64,000 bases of DNA from Myxosarcina sp. GI1. GTDB lineage: Bacteria; Cyanobacteriota; Cyanobacteriia; Cyanobacteriales; Xenococcaceae. Positions within the stretch are counted from its first letter, which is position 1. Every line of letters starts with the position of its first letter. Of the stretch, positions 26,553 to 35,843 are shown one piece after another. A program made the translations under genes and the position numbers. The notes under the pieces were generated by a model that did not search any database, was not told the DNA's origin, and saw only the letters and a list, made by a program, of their open reading frames with translations. Where the stretch lies: contig NZ_JRFE01000016.1 in assembly GCF_000756305.1 (NCBI RefSeq), positions 170,874 through 234,873 of the forward strand, read 5' to 3'.

Positions 26553-27392
26553 TTAGTTTAAAAATTTTGGTCTGGCTTGTTGATTGGTTTGCAATATTTG
26601 TTCTAAATTATCCCAATTTTCAGCTTCTATAAGTGTAATAACTTTATCTAAACTCTGACGATACTTTACAAGCGATCGTAATAGTTCTGCACGATTGTAT
26701 TTTGCCATCATTATTCCTAGTTCGGGATTGCCGCCTCCTACCCTGCTAGTATCTCTAAAGCCAGAACTGGCAAGCTGTTTGGCTAATTGCAAGATTTCTG
26801 GTTCGTCAGACAGACAAGATGTAATTAAACTGGTACTTACCATCACTGGTAAATGAGAAATCCAACTGACAGCGCGATCGTGTATCTTAGCATCACAGAT
26901 ATAGGGTACGGCATTTAGAGATAGGGCGATCGCTTTTAATCTTTCTACAGCTTCGGGAGAAGTATTCTTGTCAGGAGTAAAAACATAAGATGCATCCACA
27001 AACAGGTTGGATTGCGCTGCTTCGATGCCGCTTTCAGCCGTCCCTGCCATTGGATGTCCGCCGACAAAGTTAGCCCACAACTGAGAACAGGTTTCTACTA
27101 CGGGCTGTTTTACCGAACCTACATCGGTAATAATGGTTTGAGAATGAAGATGGGGAATTATTTGTTCGATTGTAGGCGCGATCGCTTTTATTGGCGTACA
27201 AACAAAAACAATTTCCGTCTCGTTGAGAATATTTGAGTTCGTACTAGCTAGATCTACTATTTTTCTTTCTAAAGCGATCTTGCAAGTTATTTCTTTACGA
27301 GATATACCAAATATTTGATGTCCCTGCGATCGCAAATCAATTGCCAGAGAACCACCAATCAAACCCAAACCCACAATACCAATTTTCATCAT
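26553..27392 (-). CDS. tyrA: Prephenate/arogenate dehydrogenase
   Basis: The 279 residues open with the Rossmann motif KIGIVGLGLIGGSLA, then DVGSVKQPV, GGHPMAGTAESG and the C-terminal helical dimerisation region (SGFRDTSRVGGGNPELG). TyrA oxidises prephenate or arogenate in tyrosine synthesis; cyanobacterial enzymes usually prefer arogenate and NADP. There is no ACT domain or chorismate mutase fusion. The gene begins 77 bases below the exporter gene end, after a terminator-like hairpin, and reads into the channel gene. Confidence 0.92.
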   Translation of the reverse strand: MMKIGIVGLGLIGGSLAIDLRSQGHQIFGISRKEITCKIALERKIVDLASTNSNILNETEIVFVCTPIKAIAPTIEQIIPHLHSQTIITDVGSVKQPVVETCSQLWANFVGGHPMAGTAESGIEAAQSNLFVDASYVFTPDKNTSPEAVERLKAIALSLNAVPYICDAKIHDRAVSWISHLPVMVSTSLITSCLSDEPEILQLAKQLASSGFRDTSRVGGGNPELGIMMAKYNRAELLRSLVKYRQSLDKVITLIEAENWDNLEQILQTNQQARPKFLN

Positions 27393-27413
27393 TATCCAAA
27401 ATGGCGATTTAAA

Positions 27414-27448
27414 AAGCTATAAGCAAATTAAACCCAAGCTTATAGCTT
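27414..27448 (-). terminator. Terminator-like hairpin after the exporter gene
   Basis: AAGCTATAAGC (27414-27424) and GCTTATAGCTT (27438-27448) pair perfectly over 11 bp. Read on the minus strand the stem ends in CTTTTT, so it can terminate transcription from the exporter gene before tyrA. It belongs to the AGCT-rich repeat group. Confidence 0.6.
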
Positions 27449-27468
27449 ATAGCTACGAACAAAGTGAG

Positions 27469-30400
27469 TTAAACTGTCGATTCTTGTTGCTGATAGAGGA
27501 AATGATAGCGTCCTCTAAGAGCCATTAATTCTTCGTGAGTTCCCTGTTCGACAATCGAACCTGCGTCCATCATCAGAATTGTATCGGCATTTTTAATTGT
27601 TCCCAAACGGTGAGTGATAAAGAACACGGTGCGTCCCTTCAAAGCTTCTTTCAGATTGCGACAGACTTCTTGTTCGGTAGTGAAGTCTAACGCACTGGTA
27701 GCCTCGTCTAAAATCATCATTTGAGGGTTCTGCAAGATCGTACGAGCGATCGCAATTCTCTGTCTTTGTCCCCCAGAAAGGGAAGAACCCCTCTCACCTA
27801 CTTTGGTATTGTAGCCGTTAGGCAAATTCATAATAAATTCGTGAGCGGCAGCAATTTGAGCGGCGGCGATAATTTCTTCGGTAGTAGCATCGGGATTAGT
27901 TAGGGCGATGTTGTCGATAATTGTGCCTTCAAACAATAAAGTATCTTGCGGTACTACTCCAATTTGACGGCGCAGAGAATAAAGTTCGACGCGGTTGATA
28001 TCGTAACCGTCAACGAGAATCCGACCACCTAAAGGTTCGTAAAGCCGCGATAACAGCTTGGTCATGGTACTTTTACCCGCGCCGCTTTCGCCGACAATAG
28101 CCACAAACGTACCAGGAGCAAATTCAACGGTAACGTTATTTAACTGTAAAGGACCTGAATTTTTAAAGCGGAAAGAAAGATTGTCATATTTGACTCTACC
28201 TTCGATTGCTGGCATGGGAATATTGTTGCGGTCTTCTTCTCCTTCTTCTGGATGATCGACAATATCTGCCAAGCGTTCCAAAGATAGAGCGGTTTCCTGG
28301 AAGTTTTGCCACAGTTGCGCTAACCGCATAATTGGCTGCGTTACATAACCAGCAATAATTCTAAAGGCAATTAATTGCCCTAAAGTGAGCTTGCCGTCGA
28401 TGACTAAAAATGCACCCAAACCAATAATCAAGACGCTAGATAGCTTGTTGAGAAACTGACTGGTGGTGCTAGCGATGGTAGAAGTAATTACTGTTTTAAA
28501 ACCCGTAGAAACGTAGCGAGCATAGCGTTCTTGCCATTTCCAGCGCGATCGCAGTTCGATATTCTGGGCTTTTACGGTTTGAATTCCCCCCAGTACTTCT
28601 ACCAAATAAGACTGGGTTTCGGCGTTGCGTTCGGCTTTAACTCTCAACTGGCGGCGAATAGTTGGCGAGAAAATTAAAGTTAAAGCGACAAAGACGGGAA
28701 CGATTGCTAGAGATACTGCTGTAAGTAAGGGACTGTACAGCACCATAACTATGACATACACTACGGAAAATACCGCATCCAAAACCACTGTCAGCGCGGT
28801 TCCTGTCAAAAACTGCCGAATTCTTTCTAGTTCGTTGACGCGAGTAGAAATTTCACCTACAGGTCTGCGCTCGAAATATCGCAATGGTAGTCGCAACAGG
28901 TGATCGATAATCTCCGAACCTAAAGTCAAGTCTACCCGATTGGTAGTATCGACAAATAAGTAAGTACGCAGAGTGGTAAGCAAAGCTTCAAAAATGTTGA
29001 TAACAATCAGGAAAAAGACCAAATAACCCAGAGTATCAACGCTATTTTGGTTAATTACCTTATCGATAATTACCTGAATCATTAACGGGTTAGCTAAGGC
29101 AAATAGCTGTACGAAAAAAGAAGCAACAAAAACTTCGATTAAAATGCGCTTGTATTTAGAAAGAACGGGCAAAAACCAACTCAAACCAAAGCGTTCTTGT
29201 GGGGTTTCTTTGGTTTTTTTCAACAGCAGAATTTCTCCACCCTCGCCCCAACTCTTGGTAAATTCAATCGGTTTTAAACGGCGGATTCCTAATTCTGGTA
29301 CGGCAATAACTAATTCGTTCTCGTTGAGTTCGTAAATTAAAGCCAGGCTATCTTGCCAGCGCACCAAACACGGTCCTTCGATACGAGTAATTGCATTAGC
29401 AGGAATACTAACCAGTTGAGGATTGAGTCCCATCAGTTCTGAAATCGCACCGCACAAGGGAAGAGAAAGACTTCCCGTTCTTTCTAATTGTTCTGAAAGC
29501 ACGCGGCGAATCACTTCCTGACGAAACGGCATTTTAAAATACTTGCTCAACATTTGAAAGCAAGCAACGCCAACATCTAGAGTGGTTTTACCACCAATAA
29601 AAGGATAGTTTTTCGGTTCCGAAGCAGTAGGTTCTGAATATAGAGTTATCGATTTATCTTCTGGCAGAGGACCCTCTGATTCATCAATTTCACCAAAATC
29701 TGGCGCAACTAATTCATAGCTATCTGGTTCTGTTACATTCTCTGCTGTCTCGGTATCTTCTTCTACAAACCATTTACTTTTAGGTATAGAAATCAAGCGA
29801 GCGGGTTTGTCTCCCGCAATGTTAATGGTACGACGCTCTTTAGTAAACTCCAGTCGGCTACCGACAGGAAAATCAGCAATCTCGCCACCACCACTAACTA
29901 ACCAGATGCGCTCGCCATCTCGTAAAGGCGCAATTATCTCGCTACTTAGTTGATGTTCGCCTGGGGGTAAATAGTAAACTTCAGCCCGTGCTGCTATTTC
30001 GTTTGCCAGTTGAGAAAGTTCTACATCTCCCCGCGCCTGGCGTTCTAATTGAATAGCTAACAGATCGAATACTTCAACTTTGGCAGCTTTAGCTCTAAAT
30101 TCTTGCTGTAGGTGAGGGTATTGCGCCAGCAGCTTCAAAAAGTCTTGATTGTCAAGAGCGAGACAAACTACTTCGGTACTCGCCATTGCCGTTTCACAAG
30201 GGACACCTCTAGCTAAATTTACCCAACCAATAATTTCTCCCGGTTTGAGTTTGTCGAGGGTAATAGGCATTTTAGTGTTGGGATCGTAACCTAATACTCT
30301 GACTTCCCCTTCAGAAATAATCGCTACCTGTCCCTGCATTTTTTCGCGCACAATCATTACTTTTCCCATACCAAATCTCATTGGTTTGAGTTTGAGTGCT

Positions 30401-30498
30401 AACTTGGCAAGTGCCTCTTGGGGAAGCTGATTGAACTGAGGAACTAATGACAGAAATTGTTCGACAACTTTGGTATTAGTACTGTTAGTATTTGTCAT
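27469..30498 (-). CDS. Type I secretion-like ABC exporter with CNMP-type and degenerate C39 domains
   Basis: The 1,009 residues comprise a cyclic-nucleotide-binding-type domain at about 20-150, a linker region, a C39-peptidase-like domain at about 295-430, a six-helix membrane domain at about 440-720 and an ATPase. The ATPase has Walker A GESGAGKST near 800, signature LSGGQRQRIAIARTI, LDEATSALD and H-loop ITHR. C39 peptidases have a catalytic Cys in DCGxAC; here LDVGVAC carries Val309 instead and no conserved catalytic His is visible, so it resembles the inactive HlyB-type domain that holds RTX substrates. Homologues (Synechocystis Sll1180 type) export large proteins. It should work with an HlyD and TolC, not present here. 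A parvulin gene lies 12 bases upstream in the same direction. Confidence 0.9.
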   Translation of the reverse strand: MTNTNSTNTKVVEQFLSLVPQFNQLPQEALAKLALKLKPMRFGMGKVMIVREKMQGQVAIISEGEVRVLGYDPNTKMPITLDKLKPGEIIGWVNLARGVPCETAMASTEVVCLALDNQDFLKLLAQYPHLQQEFRAKAAKVEVFDLLAIQLERQARGDVELSQLANEIAARAEVYYLPPGEHQLSSEIIAPLRDGERIWLVSGGGEIADFPVGSRLEFTKERRTINIAGDKPARLISIPKSKWFVEEDTETAENVTEPDSYELVAPDFGEIDESEGPLPEDKSITLYSEPTASEPKNYPFIGGKTTLDVGVACFQMLSKYFKMPFRQEVIRRVLSEQLERTGSLSLPLCGAISELMGLNPQLVSIPANAITRIEGPCLVRWQDSLALIYELNENELVIAVPELGIRRLKPIEFTKSWGEGGEILLLKKTKETPQERFGLSWFLPVLSKYKRILIEVFVASFFVQLFALANPLMIQVIIDKVINQNSVDTLGYLVFFLIVINIFEALLTTLRTYLFVDTTNRVDLTLGSEIIDHLLRLPLRYFERRPVGEISTRVNELERIRQFLTGTALTVVLDAVFSVVYVIVMVLYSPLLTAVSLAIVPVFVALTLIFSPTIRRQLRVKAERNAETQSYLVEVLGGIQTVKAQNIELRSRWKWQERYARYVSTGFKTVITSTIASTTSQFLNKLSSVLIIGLGAFLVIDGKLTLGQLIAFRIIAGYVTQPIMRLAQLWQNFQETALSLERLADIVDHPEEGEEDRNNIPMPAIEGRVKYDNLSFRFKNSGPLQLNNVTVEFAPGTFVAIVGESGAGKSTMTKLLSRLYEPLGGRILVDGYDINRVELYSLRRQIGVVPQDTLLFEGTIIDNIALTNPDATTEEIIAAAQIAAAHEFIMNLPNGYNTKVGERGSSLSGGQRQRIAIARTILQNPQMMILDEATSALDFTTEQEVCRNLKEALKGRTVFFITHRLGTIKNADTILMMDAGSIVEQGTHEELMALRGRYHFLYQQQESTV

Positions 30499-30510
30499 AT
30501 TAATTAAGCC

Positions 30511-31251
30511 TTAACTAGCGACTGCGCTGGGTACAAAAGACACTTTATTTTTAATTTCTTCGTTCAGCCATTGTTGAAATAGTTCGTCTAGCATTCTCTG
30601 CCGCGTGGGTGAGTCGAGTTGGGCAGAAATGTAGTTTTCAAGCCGCAGAATTATAATCCATTCGCCGACGCGTGTAGGGGGAATTAGCTGACCTGGTTGG
30701 GAAGTGGCTAGAATTTGGGCTATTTTAGGATGGGGCGCGTTAATTTCCACAGGACCGATCAATCCTCCTGTTTGGGCTTCCGTTCCCTGAGAATATTTCA
30801 TTGCCAACTCTTGAAGGGTATTATCTCCTTCTTGAATGCGAAAATAGAGTTCTTGAGCAATTTCAGTTTTGTCGATCCTAATTAAAGAGTAAACTACCCG
30901 ATCTAGTTGGGGTTTACGTTTGACAAAATGGGCTTCAACTTTGTTACCCCAGTTAGCTTCTTTAAATTTTTCCAGCCGCAACTTTTTAGTAATTAGCTCT
31001 TCTAACTGTTGGCGATCCATTCCCTGTTTTGCCATCCAAGCTTCTACTTCTTCTTCAGAGGATAGCTGACTTTGTTGGTAAAATCCCTGATATGCCCGCT
31101 CTTTTTCTTCTGGGGTACATTCGACATCAGCGATCGCGCGATCGACTACAATTTCTTGCGCCAATCTCGGTAACATTTGGTATTTTGATAGCAAAGGTGC
31201 TAAATCCTGAGCCGTGTAAACTTTATCGTCTATTTCTAAAATTACGCTCAT
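30511..31251 (-). CDS. Parvulin-type peptidyl-prolyl isomerase without signal peptide
   Basis: The 246-residue protein has an N-terminal SurA-like helical region (residues 1-100: QDLAPLLSKYQML, ECTPEEKERAYQGFYQ) and a PpiC-type rotamase domain at about 115-210 (IAQELYFRIQEGD, QTGGLIGPVEINAPHP, RVGEWIIILRLENY). No signal peptide or membrane segment is present, so it is cytoplasmic. It is 12 bases upstream of the exporter gene. The context suggests a chaperone that prepares substrates for secretion or keeps them unfolded; parvulin genes beside HlyB-like genes recur in cyanobacteria. The start ATG is well placed. Regulation: one transcript with the exporter. Confidence 0.85.
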   Translation of the reverse strand: MSVILEIDDKVYTAQDLAPLLSKYQMLPRLAQEIVVDRAIADVECTPEEKERAYQGFYQQSQLSSEEEVEAWMAKQGMDRQQLEELITKKLRLEKFKEANWGNKVEAHFVKRKPQLDRVVYSLIRIDKTEIAQELYFRIQEGDNTLQELAMKYSQGTEAQTGGLIGPVEINAPHPKIAQILATSQPGQLIPPTRVGEWIIILRLENYISAQLDSPTRQRMLDELFQQWLNEEIKNKVSFVPSAVAS

Positions 31252-31454
31252 ATTTTCATTGAATTTGAGAGAAAATTATGCAATAAAAAAATAATTTTAT
31301 ACTTGTATTATTAAGTGAAAATTAGCAGAATTTTAGTCACATAAATTAAAAATTTATTAATCTTGGTGAATTTCTCTAGCTCGATTCGGCTATACAAACT
31401 TAACCTAATTTGTTAAGAATGACACGCTTCAAACTGCTCTAAGTTTTAAAAAGT

Positions 31455-31940
31455 TTATCCTTGAAAATTACAAAGTAGCACTACAGCATAAACGCAAATA
31501 GCCTCTTCTCTGCCTATGGCATCTAACTTTTCGTTAGTAGTAGCTTTGACGCTTAAGCGATCGACACTGATGTTCAAAGCTGCTGATAGGCGATCGCGCA
31601 TTGCATTAAGGTGAGGTTTTAGTTTGGGACGTTCGGCAACTATAGTCGAATCGATATTATTTATTTGCCATCCTCGAGCATAAACTAAATCAGCAACTTT
31701 TTCTAATAATTTTATGCTGTCTGCACCCGCCCATTGCGGCTCGCTGGGAGGAAAATAATGTCCGATATCTCCCATACTCAAAGCTCCTAACATTGCATCC
31801 ATAATGGCATGGGTTAGCACATCAGCATCGCTATGTCCCAATAAACCTAAATTGTGGGGAATTTTTACTCCACCCAAAATTAAAGGTCGATCCGCTACTA
31901 GTTGATGGAGATCGTAACCATTACCGATCCGAATATTCAT
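31455..31940 (-). CDS. ispF: 2-C-methyl-D-erythritol 2,4-cyclodiphosphate synthase
   Basis: Start chosen at ATG 31940 (161 residues); a TTG nine bases upstream is unlikely. The metal-binding DLH of [10 protein letters not shown] (near residues 8-10), [15 protein letters not shown] with the second His, and [15 protein letters not shown] at the C-terminus define IspF. It makes the cyclic diphosphate of the MEP isoprenoid pathway, feeding chlorophyll, carotenoid and quinone side chains. Full length for the family. Stands alone, divergent from the small gene at 32017. Confidence 0.95.
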   Translation of the reverse strand: MNIRIGNGYDLHQLVADRPLILGGVKIPHNLGLLGHSDADVLTHAIMDAMLGALSMGDIGHYFPPSEPQWAGADSIKLLEKVADLVYARGWQINNIDSTIVAERPKLKPHLNAMRDRLSAALNISVDRLSVKATTNEKLDAIGREEAICVYAVVLLCNFQG

Positions 31941-32016
31941 TTTTCTCAATTATTTTTCAAAGGTATAGGTATAGATTGAATTATCCTAGATTAACTACTA
32001 AGCAAAGATAAAAATT

Positions 32017-32415
32017 ATGCTAAATCGCAAATCTATTTCCAAATTGGCAATTTATTGCGGCGTTGTAACCGCAGGTATCTCTACCGTAAATATTGCACCT
32101 GCCTCAAGTCAACTTTTTCCTCAAGCATGGGTAACATTGGGCGGTAATGAAGGCGATTTCACTTACGGTGCAGGAGCGAGATTTTTAAATGTTGGGGTAG
32201 AAGTCGGTACGGGAAAAGAAGGTGCTACAGGCGGAGATGTTCTAGCTTTTTTGCCCCTACCTGCAATTTCTCCTTACGTAGGATTGGGAATTTACTCTGG
32301 TGACGATACGGTAGCTTATTCTGGAGGAGTACATTTTGGTAAGGGACATTTGGTTTTAGGTGCGGGATATCACTCAATTCGCGGTTTTAACGGCAAAATC
32401 GGTTTTCGGTTTTAA
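32017..32415 (+). CDS. Small secreted beta-rich protein, 132 aa
   Basis: A signal peptide is visible at residues 1-31 (hydrophobic LAIYCGVVTAGISTVNIA, cut near APASS). The mature part of about 100 residues is Gly-rich with alternating hydrophobic strands (FTYGAGARFLNVGVEVG, YVGLGIYSGDD, HLVLGAGYHSIRG) and ends in Phe. That pattern suits a small outer-membrane barrel or a surface beta sandwich, though 100 residues is short for a barrel. I do not recognise the family. No neighbours explain its role. Confidence 0.6.
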   Translation: MLNRKSISKLAIYCGVVTAGISTVNIAPASSQLFPQAWVTLGGNEGDFTYGAGARFLNVGVEVGTGKEGATGGDVLAFLPLPAISPYVGLGIYSGDDTVAYSGGVHFGKGHLVLGAGYHSIRGFNGKIGFRF

Positions 32416-32471
32416 CCCCTAGTTGCGCCGATAAGCAGAAATTGGGAAAACGATAGAATAAATAAAAGCTA

Positions 32472-32535
32472 TTAGCTCTAAGTTTTATCTTTAAAAAGTG
32501 ATTCGTTTTGAAGCTGTTATATAGCTTAGAGCTAA
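32472..32535. repeat. Inverted repeat, AGCT-rich
   Basis: TTAGCTCTAAG (32472-32482) and CTTAGAGCTAA (32525-32535) are perfect complements, 11 bp, 42 bases apart. They lie between the secreted-protein gene and the next gene, and could fold into a long hairpin in RNA. Its core resembles those at 13176 and 27414. Confidence 0.6.
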
Positions 32536-32589
32536 GGATATACAAAATTGGTAAAGCACTACTCGATTATTTAACTTAATTTCAAAAGC

Positions 32590-33894
32590 ATGACTCCCAA
32601 TCCTCAGCTTCTTCAGTCAGTAGAGCAGCTAAATTATCGCGTTACCGTTGGTGATGTAGCAGCCCAGGCGGGAATAGAACTAAATCTGGCACAACAAGGA
32701 CTGTTAGCCTTAGCAACCGATGCAGGAGGACATTTACAAGTTGCCGAGTCGGGAGATGTAGTGTATCTATTTCCGAAAAACTTTCGCTCGATCCTGCGTA
32801 ATAAATACTGGCAAATGCGCTGGCAACAGTGGTGGGGCAAAGTATGGCGGATTTTATTTTATATTATTCGCATTTCTTTTGGCGTTGTTTTAATTGCCTC
32901 GATCGCGCTAATGTTAGCTGCGATCGCCATTATTGTTATTTCGGTTAATTCTAGTCGTGATGAGGATAATCGAGGTGGCGGTAGCTTTGGCGGTGGTAGT
33001 GGCTTTGTCTTTCTGCCTCGTTTTTGGTTTGGACCCGATCTTTTTTGGTTCTTTAGTCCCAACTACAGTTCTCGTCGTCGTCAACGCCGTAGAATATCGC
33101 CTGGAAATAACAACCAAATGAATTTTTTTGAGGCGATCTTTTCCTTTTTATTTGGCGATGGTAATCCTAATGAAGATTTAGAAGCGCAACGCTGGCAAAC
33201 TATTGGTGGAGTAATCCGCAATAATAAAGGCGCAGTAGTAGGCGAACAAATCGCTCCTTATGTCGATGGAACCGACGAATATGAAGACTATATGCTGCCA
33301 GTTCTAAGCCGTTTTAATGGTTATCCTGAAGTTTCGCCCCAGGGAGAAATCATCTATTATTTCCCCGAACTACAGGTGATGGCAAGTCAACGGCAAAAGC
33401 GATCGTCTGTAAGCTATCTGCAAGAGCAACTATGGCGTTTTAGTCAGGCTAGCAGCAATCAAATTATGCTATCGGTTGGCTTGGGCGCGCTAAATTTAGT
33501 TTTAGCTTTGGTATTGGGTTCACTGTTAAGAGATGGGACGATTGCCGCCCAATTAGGAGGTTTGGTCGCTTTTGTGGGTTCTATTTACGGCATCTTATTA
33601 GTTTATGGTGTTGCCTTTTTAACTATTCCTCTAATTCGCTATTTCTGGATTCAAAGGCGCAACCAAAAAATTGCCGCACGCAATCAACTACGCGAACAAA
33701 GAGCGATCGCTTTAAATAATGCCGATACAGCTTTACAGCAGAAGATCGTCTACGCCAGCCAGTTTGCCCAACAAAAAGTAATCGGCGATCGCGATCTGGC
33801 ATATACTACTGAAACCGATCTGTTAGACCAAAATATTGAGAATGCTGACAAAATCGATCGCGAGTGGCAACAAAGATTACAATCTGATTCTTAA
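32590..33894 (+). CDS. Conserved cyanobacterial membrane protein, 434 aa
   Basis: The first 60 residues look like a DNA-binding or regulatory-type helical module (YRVTVGDVAAQAGIELNLAQ). Then come one hydrophobic stretch at about 86-116, a Gly-rich and Phe-rich loop (GGGSFGGGSGFVFLPRFWF), an Arg-rich segment and a conserved-looking central domain. Two further transmembrane helices lie at about 295-360, and a charged coiled tail ends the protein. From memory, homologues occur across cyanobacteria and as plastid proteins in plants, but I know no function. It precedes leuD by 18 bases, so both may share a transcript. Confidence 0.65.
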   Translation: MTPNPQLLQSVEQLNYRVTVGDVAAQAGIELNLAQQGLLALATDAGGHLQVAESGDVVYLFPKNFRSILRNKYWQMRWQQWWGKVWRILFYIIRISFGVVLIASIALMLAAIAIIVISVNSSRDEDNRGGGSFGGGSGFVFLPRFWFGPDLFWFFSPNYSSRRRQRRRISPGNNNQMNFFEAIFSFLFGDGNPNEDLEAQRWQTIGGVIRNNKGAVVGEQIAPYVDGTDEYEDYMLPVLSRFNGYPEVSPQGEIIYYFPELQVMASQRQKRSSVSYLQEQLWRFSQASSNQIMLSVGLGALNLVLALVLGSLLRDGTIAAQLGGLVAFVGSIYGILLVYGVAFLTIPLIRYFWIQRRNQKIAARNQLREQRAIALNNADTALQQKIVYASQFAQQKVIGDRDLAYTTETDLLDQNIENADKIDREWQQRLQSDS

Positions 33895-33912
33895 AGCTTT
33901 TTATTAAATACG

Positions 33913-34509
33913 ATGACTAAAATCAATCATATTTCTGGTAAAGGTATACCCGTAGTAGGTGATGATATTGATACCGATCGCATCATTCCTGCTAGATTTT
34001 TGCGCTGCGTTACCTTTGACGGTTTGGGAAGCCATGCTTTTGAAGACGATCGCGCCTCGTCAGCAGGAAAACATCCTTTCGATTTGCCTCAATATCAAGA
34101 AGCAAATATTTTAGTAGTTAATAACAATTTTGGCTGTGGTTCTTCTAGAGAACACGCACCCCAGGCATTAGCCAAGTGGGGGATTCGGGCGATCGTCGGC
34201 GAGAGCTTTGCCGAAATTTTCTTTGGTAACTGTGTGGCTATAGGCGTACCTTGTGTAGTTGCCTCCTCAAAAATCGTCCAACAGCTACAGGCAAAATTAG
34301 CAGATTACCCCCAGGCAGCTATGACAATAGATCTGGCAGCCAAGCAGGTTACTTGTGACAATTTAACTTTCCCCGTCGAAATGAATGAAGGTTCGCGACA
34401 AATGTTTATCGAAGGAACCTGGGATAATTGCGGTCAACTGATAGCCGATTCTAACAGCATTCGCACTACGGCTAATAAATTACCCTATCTTAATTGGCAA
34501 AGCGCGTAA
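33913..34509 (+). CDS. leuD: 3-isopropylmalate dehydratase small subunit
   Basis: The 198 residues carry the LeuD hallmarks: [17 protein letters not shown] at the start, [20 protein letters not shown] and a C-terminal Gly/Asn-rich swivel. LeuD pairs with the iron-sulfur subunit LeuC (encoded elsewhere) to isomerise 2-isopropylmalate in leucine synthesis. Full length for the family. It follows the membrane-protein gene by 18 bases. Confidence 0.95.
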   Translation: MTKINHISGKGIPVVGDDIDTDRIIPARFLRCVTFDGLGSHAFEDDRASSAGKHPFDLPQYQEANILVVNNNFGCGSSREHAPQALAKWGIRAIVGESFAEIFFGNCVAIGVPCVVASSKIVQQLQAKLADYPQAAMTIDLAAKQVTCDNLTFPVEMNEGSRQMFIEGTWDNCGQLIADSNSIRTTANKLPYLNWQSA

Positions 34510-34518
34510 TTTTCAAAT

Positions 34519-34563
34519 AGCTTTTGGCTTTTGGCTTTTGGCTAAAAGCTACCGCGAAGCGGT
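34519..34563 (+). repeat. Tandem CTTTTGG repeat and two hairpins after leuD
   Basis: AGCTTTTGGCTTTTGGCTTTTGGCTAAAAGCT (three CTTTTGG copies with outer AGCTTTT/AAAAGCT stem, 34519-34550) is followed by ACCGC GAA GCGGT (34551-34563). Located ten bases after the leuD stop, it could act as a terminator or mRNA end stabiliser. Confidence 0.55.
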
Positions 34564-34647
34564 TATTAGTCGTTTGTTGTTTTTTATAGAGCGATCGGGA
34601 ACTATATAAGCTGTAGTAAAAATAACAATTTGCGATCGCGATCGATC

Positions 34648-35610
34648 ATGACCAATGAAGAATTACTCGAAAAGTATCAAACGGGAAACAGAGACTTTAG
34701 CCGCAGCGATTTAAGTAGAATACAAATTATTCAAACGAAACTTCAGTATATCGATCTCAGTCGTAGCGAACTCGATTGGGCTAATCTTAGCGGTACCGAT
34801 TTATCCTTTGCTAATTTAAATCGTGTTGACTTGGTAAATGCCAGATTAATTAAAACACAACTGATTGAAGCAAATTTAAACTGCGCCGACTTAACTAACG
34901 CCGATCTTAGCTGGGCAAATTTAGAAGGTGCGATTTTGGTACGGGTAGATTTTAGTGATGCCAATCTCAATCAGTGTTCTTTTAAAAATGCCGATTTGCG
35001 AGACGCTAATCTGAGTGGTGCCAATCTCAGCGGGGTAAATCTCGAAGGGGCTAATCTCAGCCGTGCCGATCTCAGTGATGCCAATCTCAGTGGGGTAAAT
35101 CTCGCTCATGCCAATTTGAGTCGTGCCGATCTCTCTCATGCCAATTTAAGTCAAGCTAACTTAACTAGAGTCAACCTCAATAAGGCAGATTTAAGTGAAA
35201 GCAATTTAAAACAGGCTAACATGCAGCGATCGATTATGAAGGGAGCAAATTTACGCAGTGCTAACCTCAAGGGAGCTAGTTTTTCTGGTGCGGTGTTAAA
35301 AGAAGTAAATAGCAGTCTGGCAACGATATCGGAACTCAATCTACCGGGATTTAACCGTCCGTCTAGATTGGATTTACGCTCGGCAAATCTCACCAATGCC
35401 AATTTGTCTGGAGCTTGCCTTGAAGATGCAAACCTTAGATTTGTCTCATTATATAAAGCAAATTTACAGCAAGCTAATTTTAATAGTGCTAGCCTGATTG
35501 ATGTTTACTTACGAGATGCAGATTTAAGAGGGGCTATTTTGCATCAATGTGTTCTTAGTAATGTTAACTGGAAAGATACGGTGATGCCCGATGGTAGTAT
35601 TCATTTATAG
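34648..35610 (+). CDS. Pentapeptide-repeat protein
   Basis: The best start is ATG 34648 (320 residues; an in-frame upstream codon at 34630 is less likely). Nearly the whole protein is A(D/N)LXX repeats, for example ANLSGANLSGVNLEGANLSR, forming a right-handed quadrilateral beta helix. The central stretch at about 45-200 is nearly perfect; repeat units near 200-240 are weaker and include AVLKEVNSSLATISELNLPG, which interrupts the helix. No signal peptide or other domain is present. Cyanobacteria carry many such proteins and the functions of most are unknown. The DNA repeats produce mutually similar AT-rich blocks around 35010-35160. Confidence 0.92.
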   Translation: MTNEELLEKYQTGNRDFSRSDLSRIQIIQTKLQYIDLSRSELDWANLSGTDLSFANLNRVDLVNARLIKTQLIEANLNCADLTNADLSWANLEGAILVRVDFSDANLNQCSFKNADLRDANLSGANLSGVNLEGANLSRADLSDANLSGVNLAHANLSRADLSHANLSQANLTRVNLNKADLSESNLKQANMQRSIMKGANLRSANLKGASFSGAVLKEVNSSLATISELNLPGFNRPSRLDLRSANLTNANLSGACLEDANLRFVSLYKANLQQANFNSASLIDVYLRDADLRGAILHQCVLSNVNWKDTVMPDGSIHL

Positions 35611-35843
35611 CAGTCCGATCCTTAAATAGTTCAAAATTAAGCCAACTAAATATATATTTGTCAAGATTGTTCGCAACAAAACAGTTTTAAGAATTACTAT
35701 ATAAATATTTCTTATTGCCAAAGCAACTTAAAATAAGATTCCAATTTGAAGAAATCCGCTCTAATTAGGATCGTCTGAGGACAGAATTATTTGGGATTGA
35801 GTTACCGTAGTTAAAAATTAAGTACTAACCTGGGGAAGTAGCA

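Noticed and set aside
34921-35139. Antisense frames in the pentapeptide gene
   Set aside because: They are produced by the repeated codons of the sense strand.
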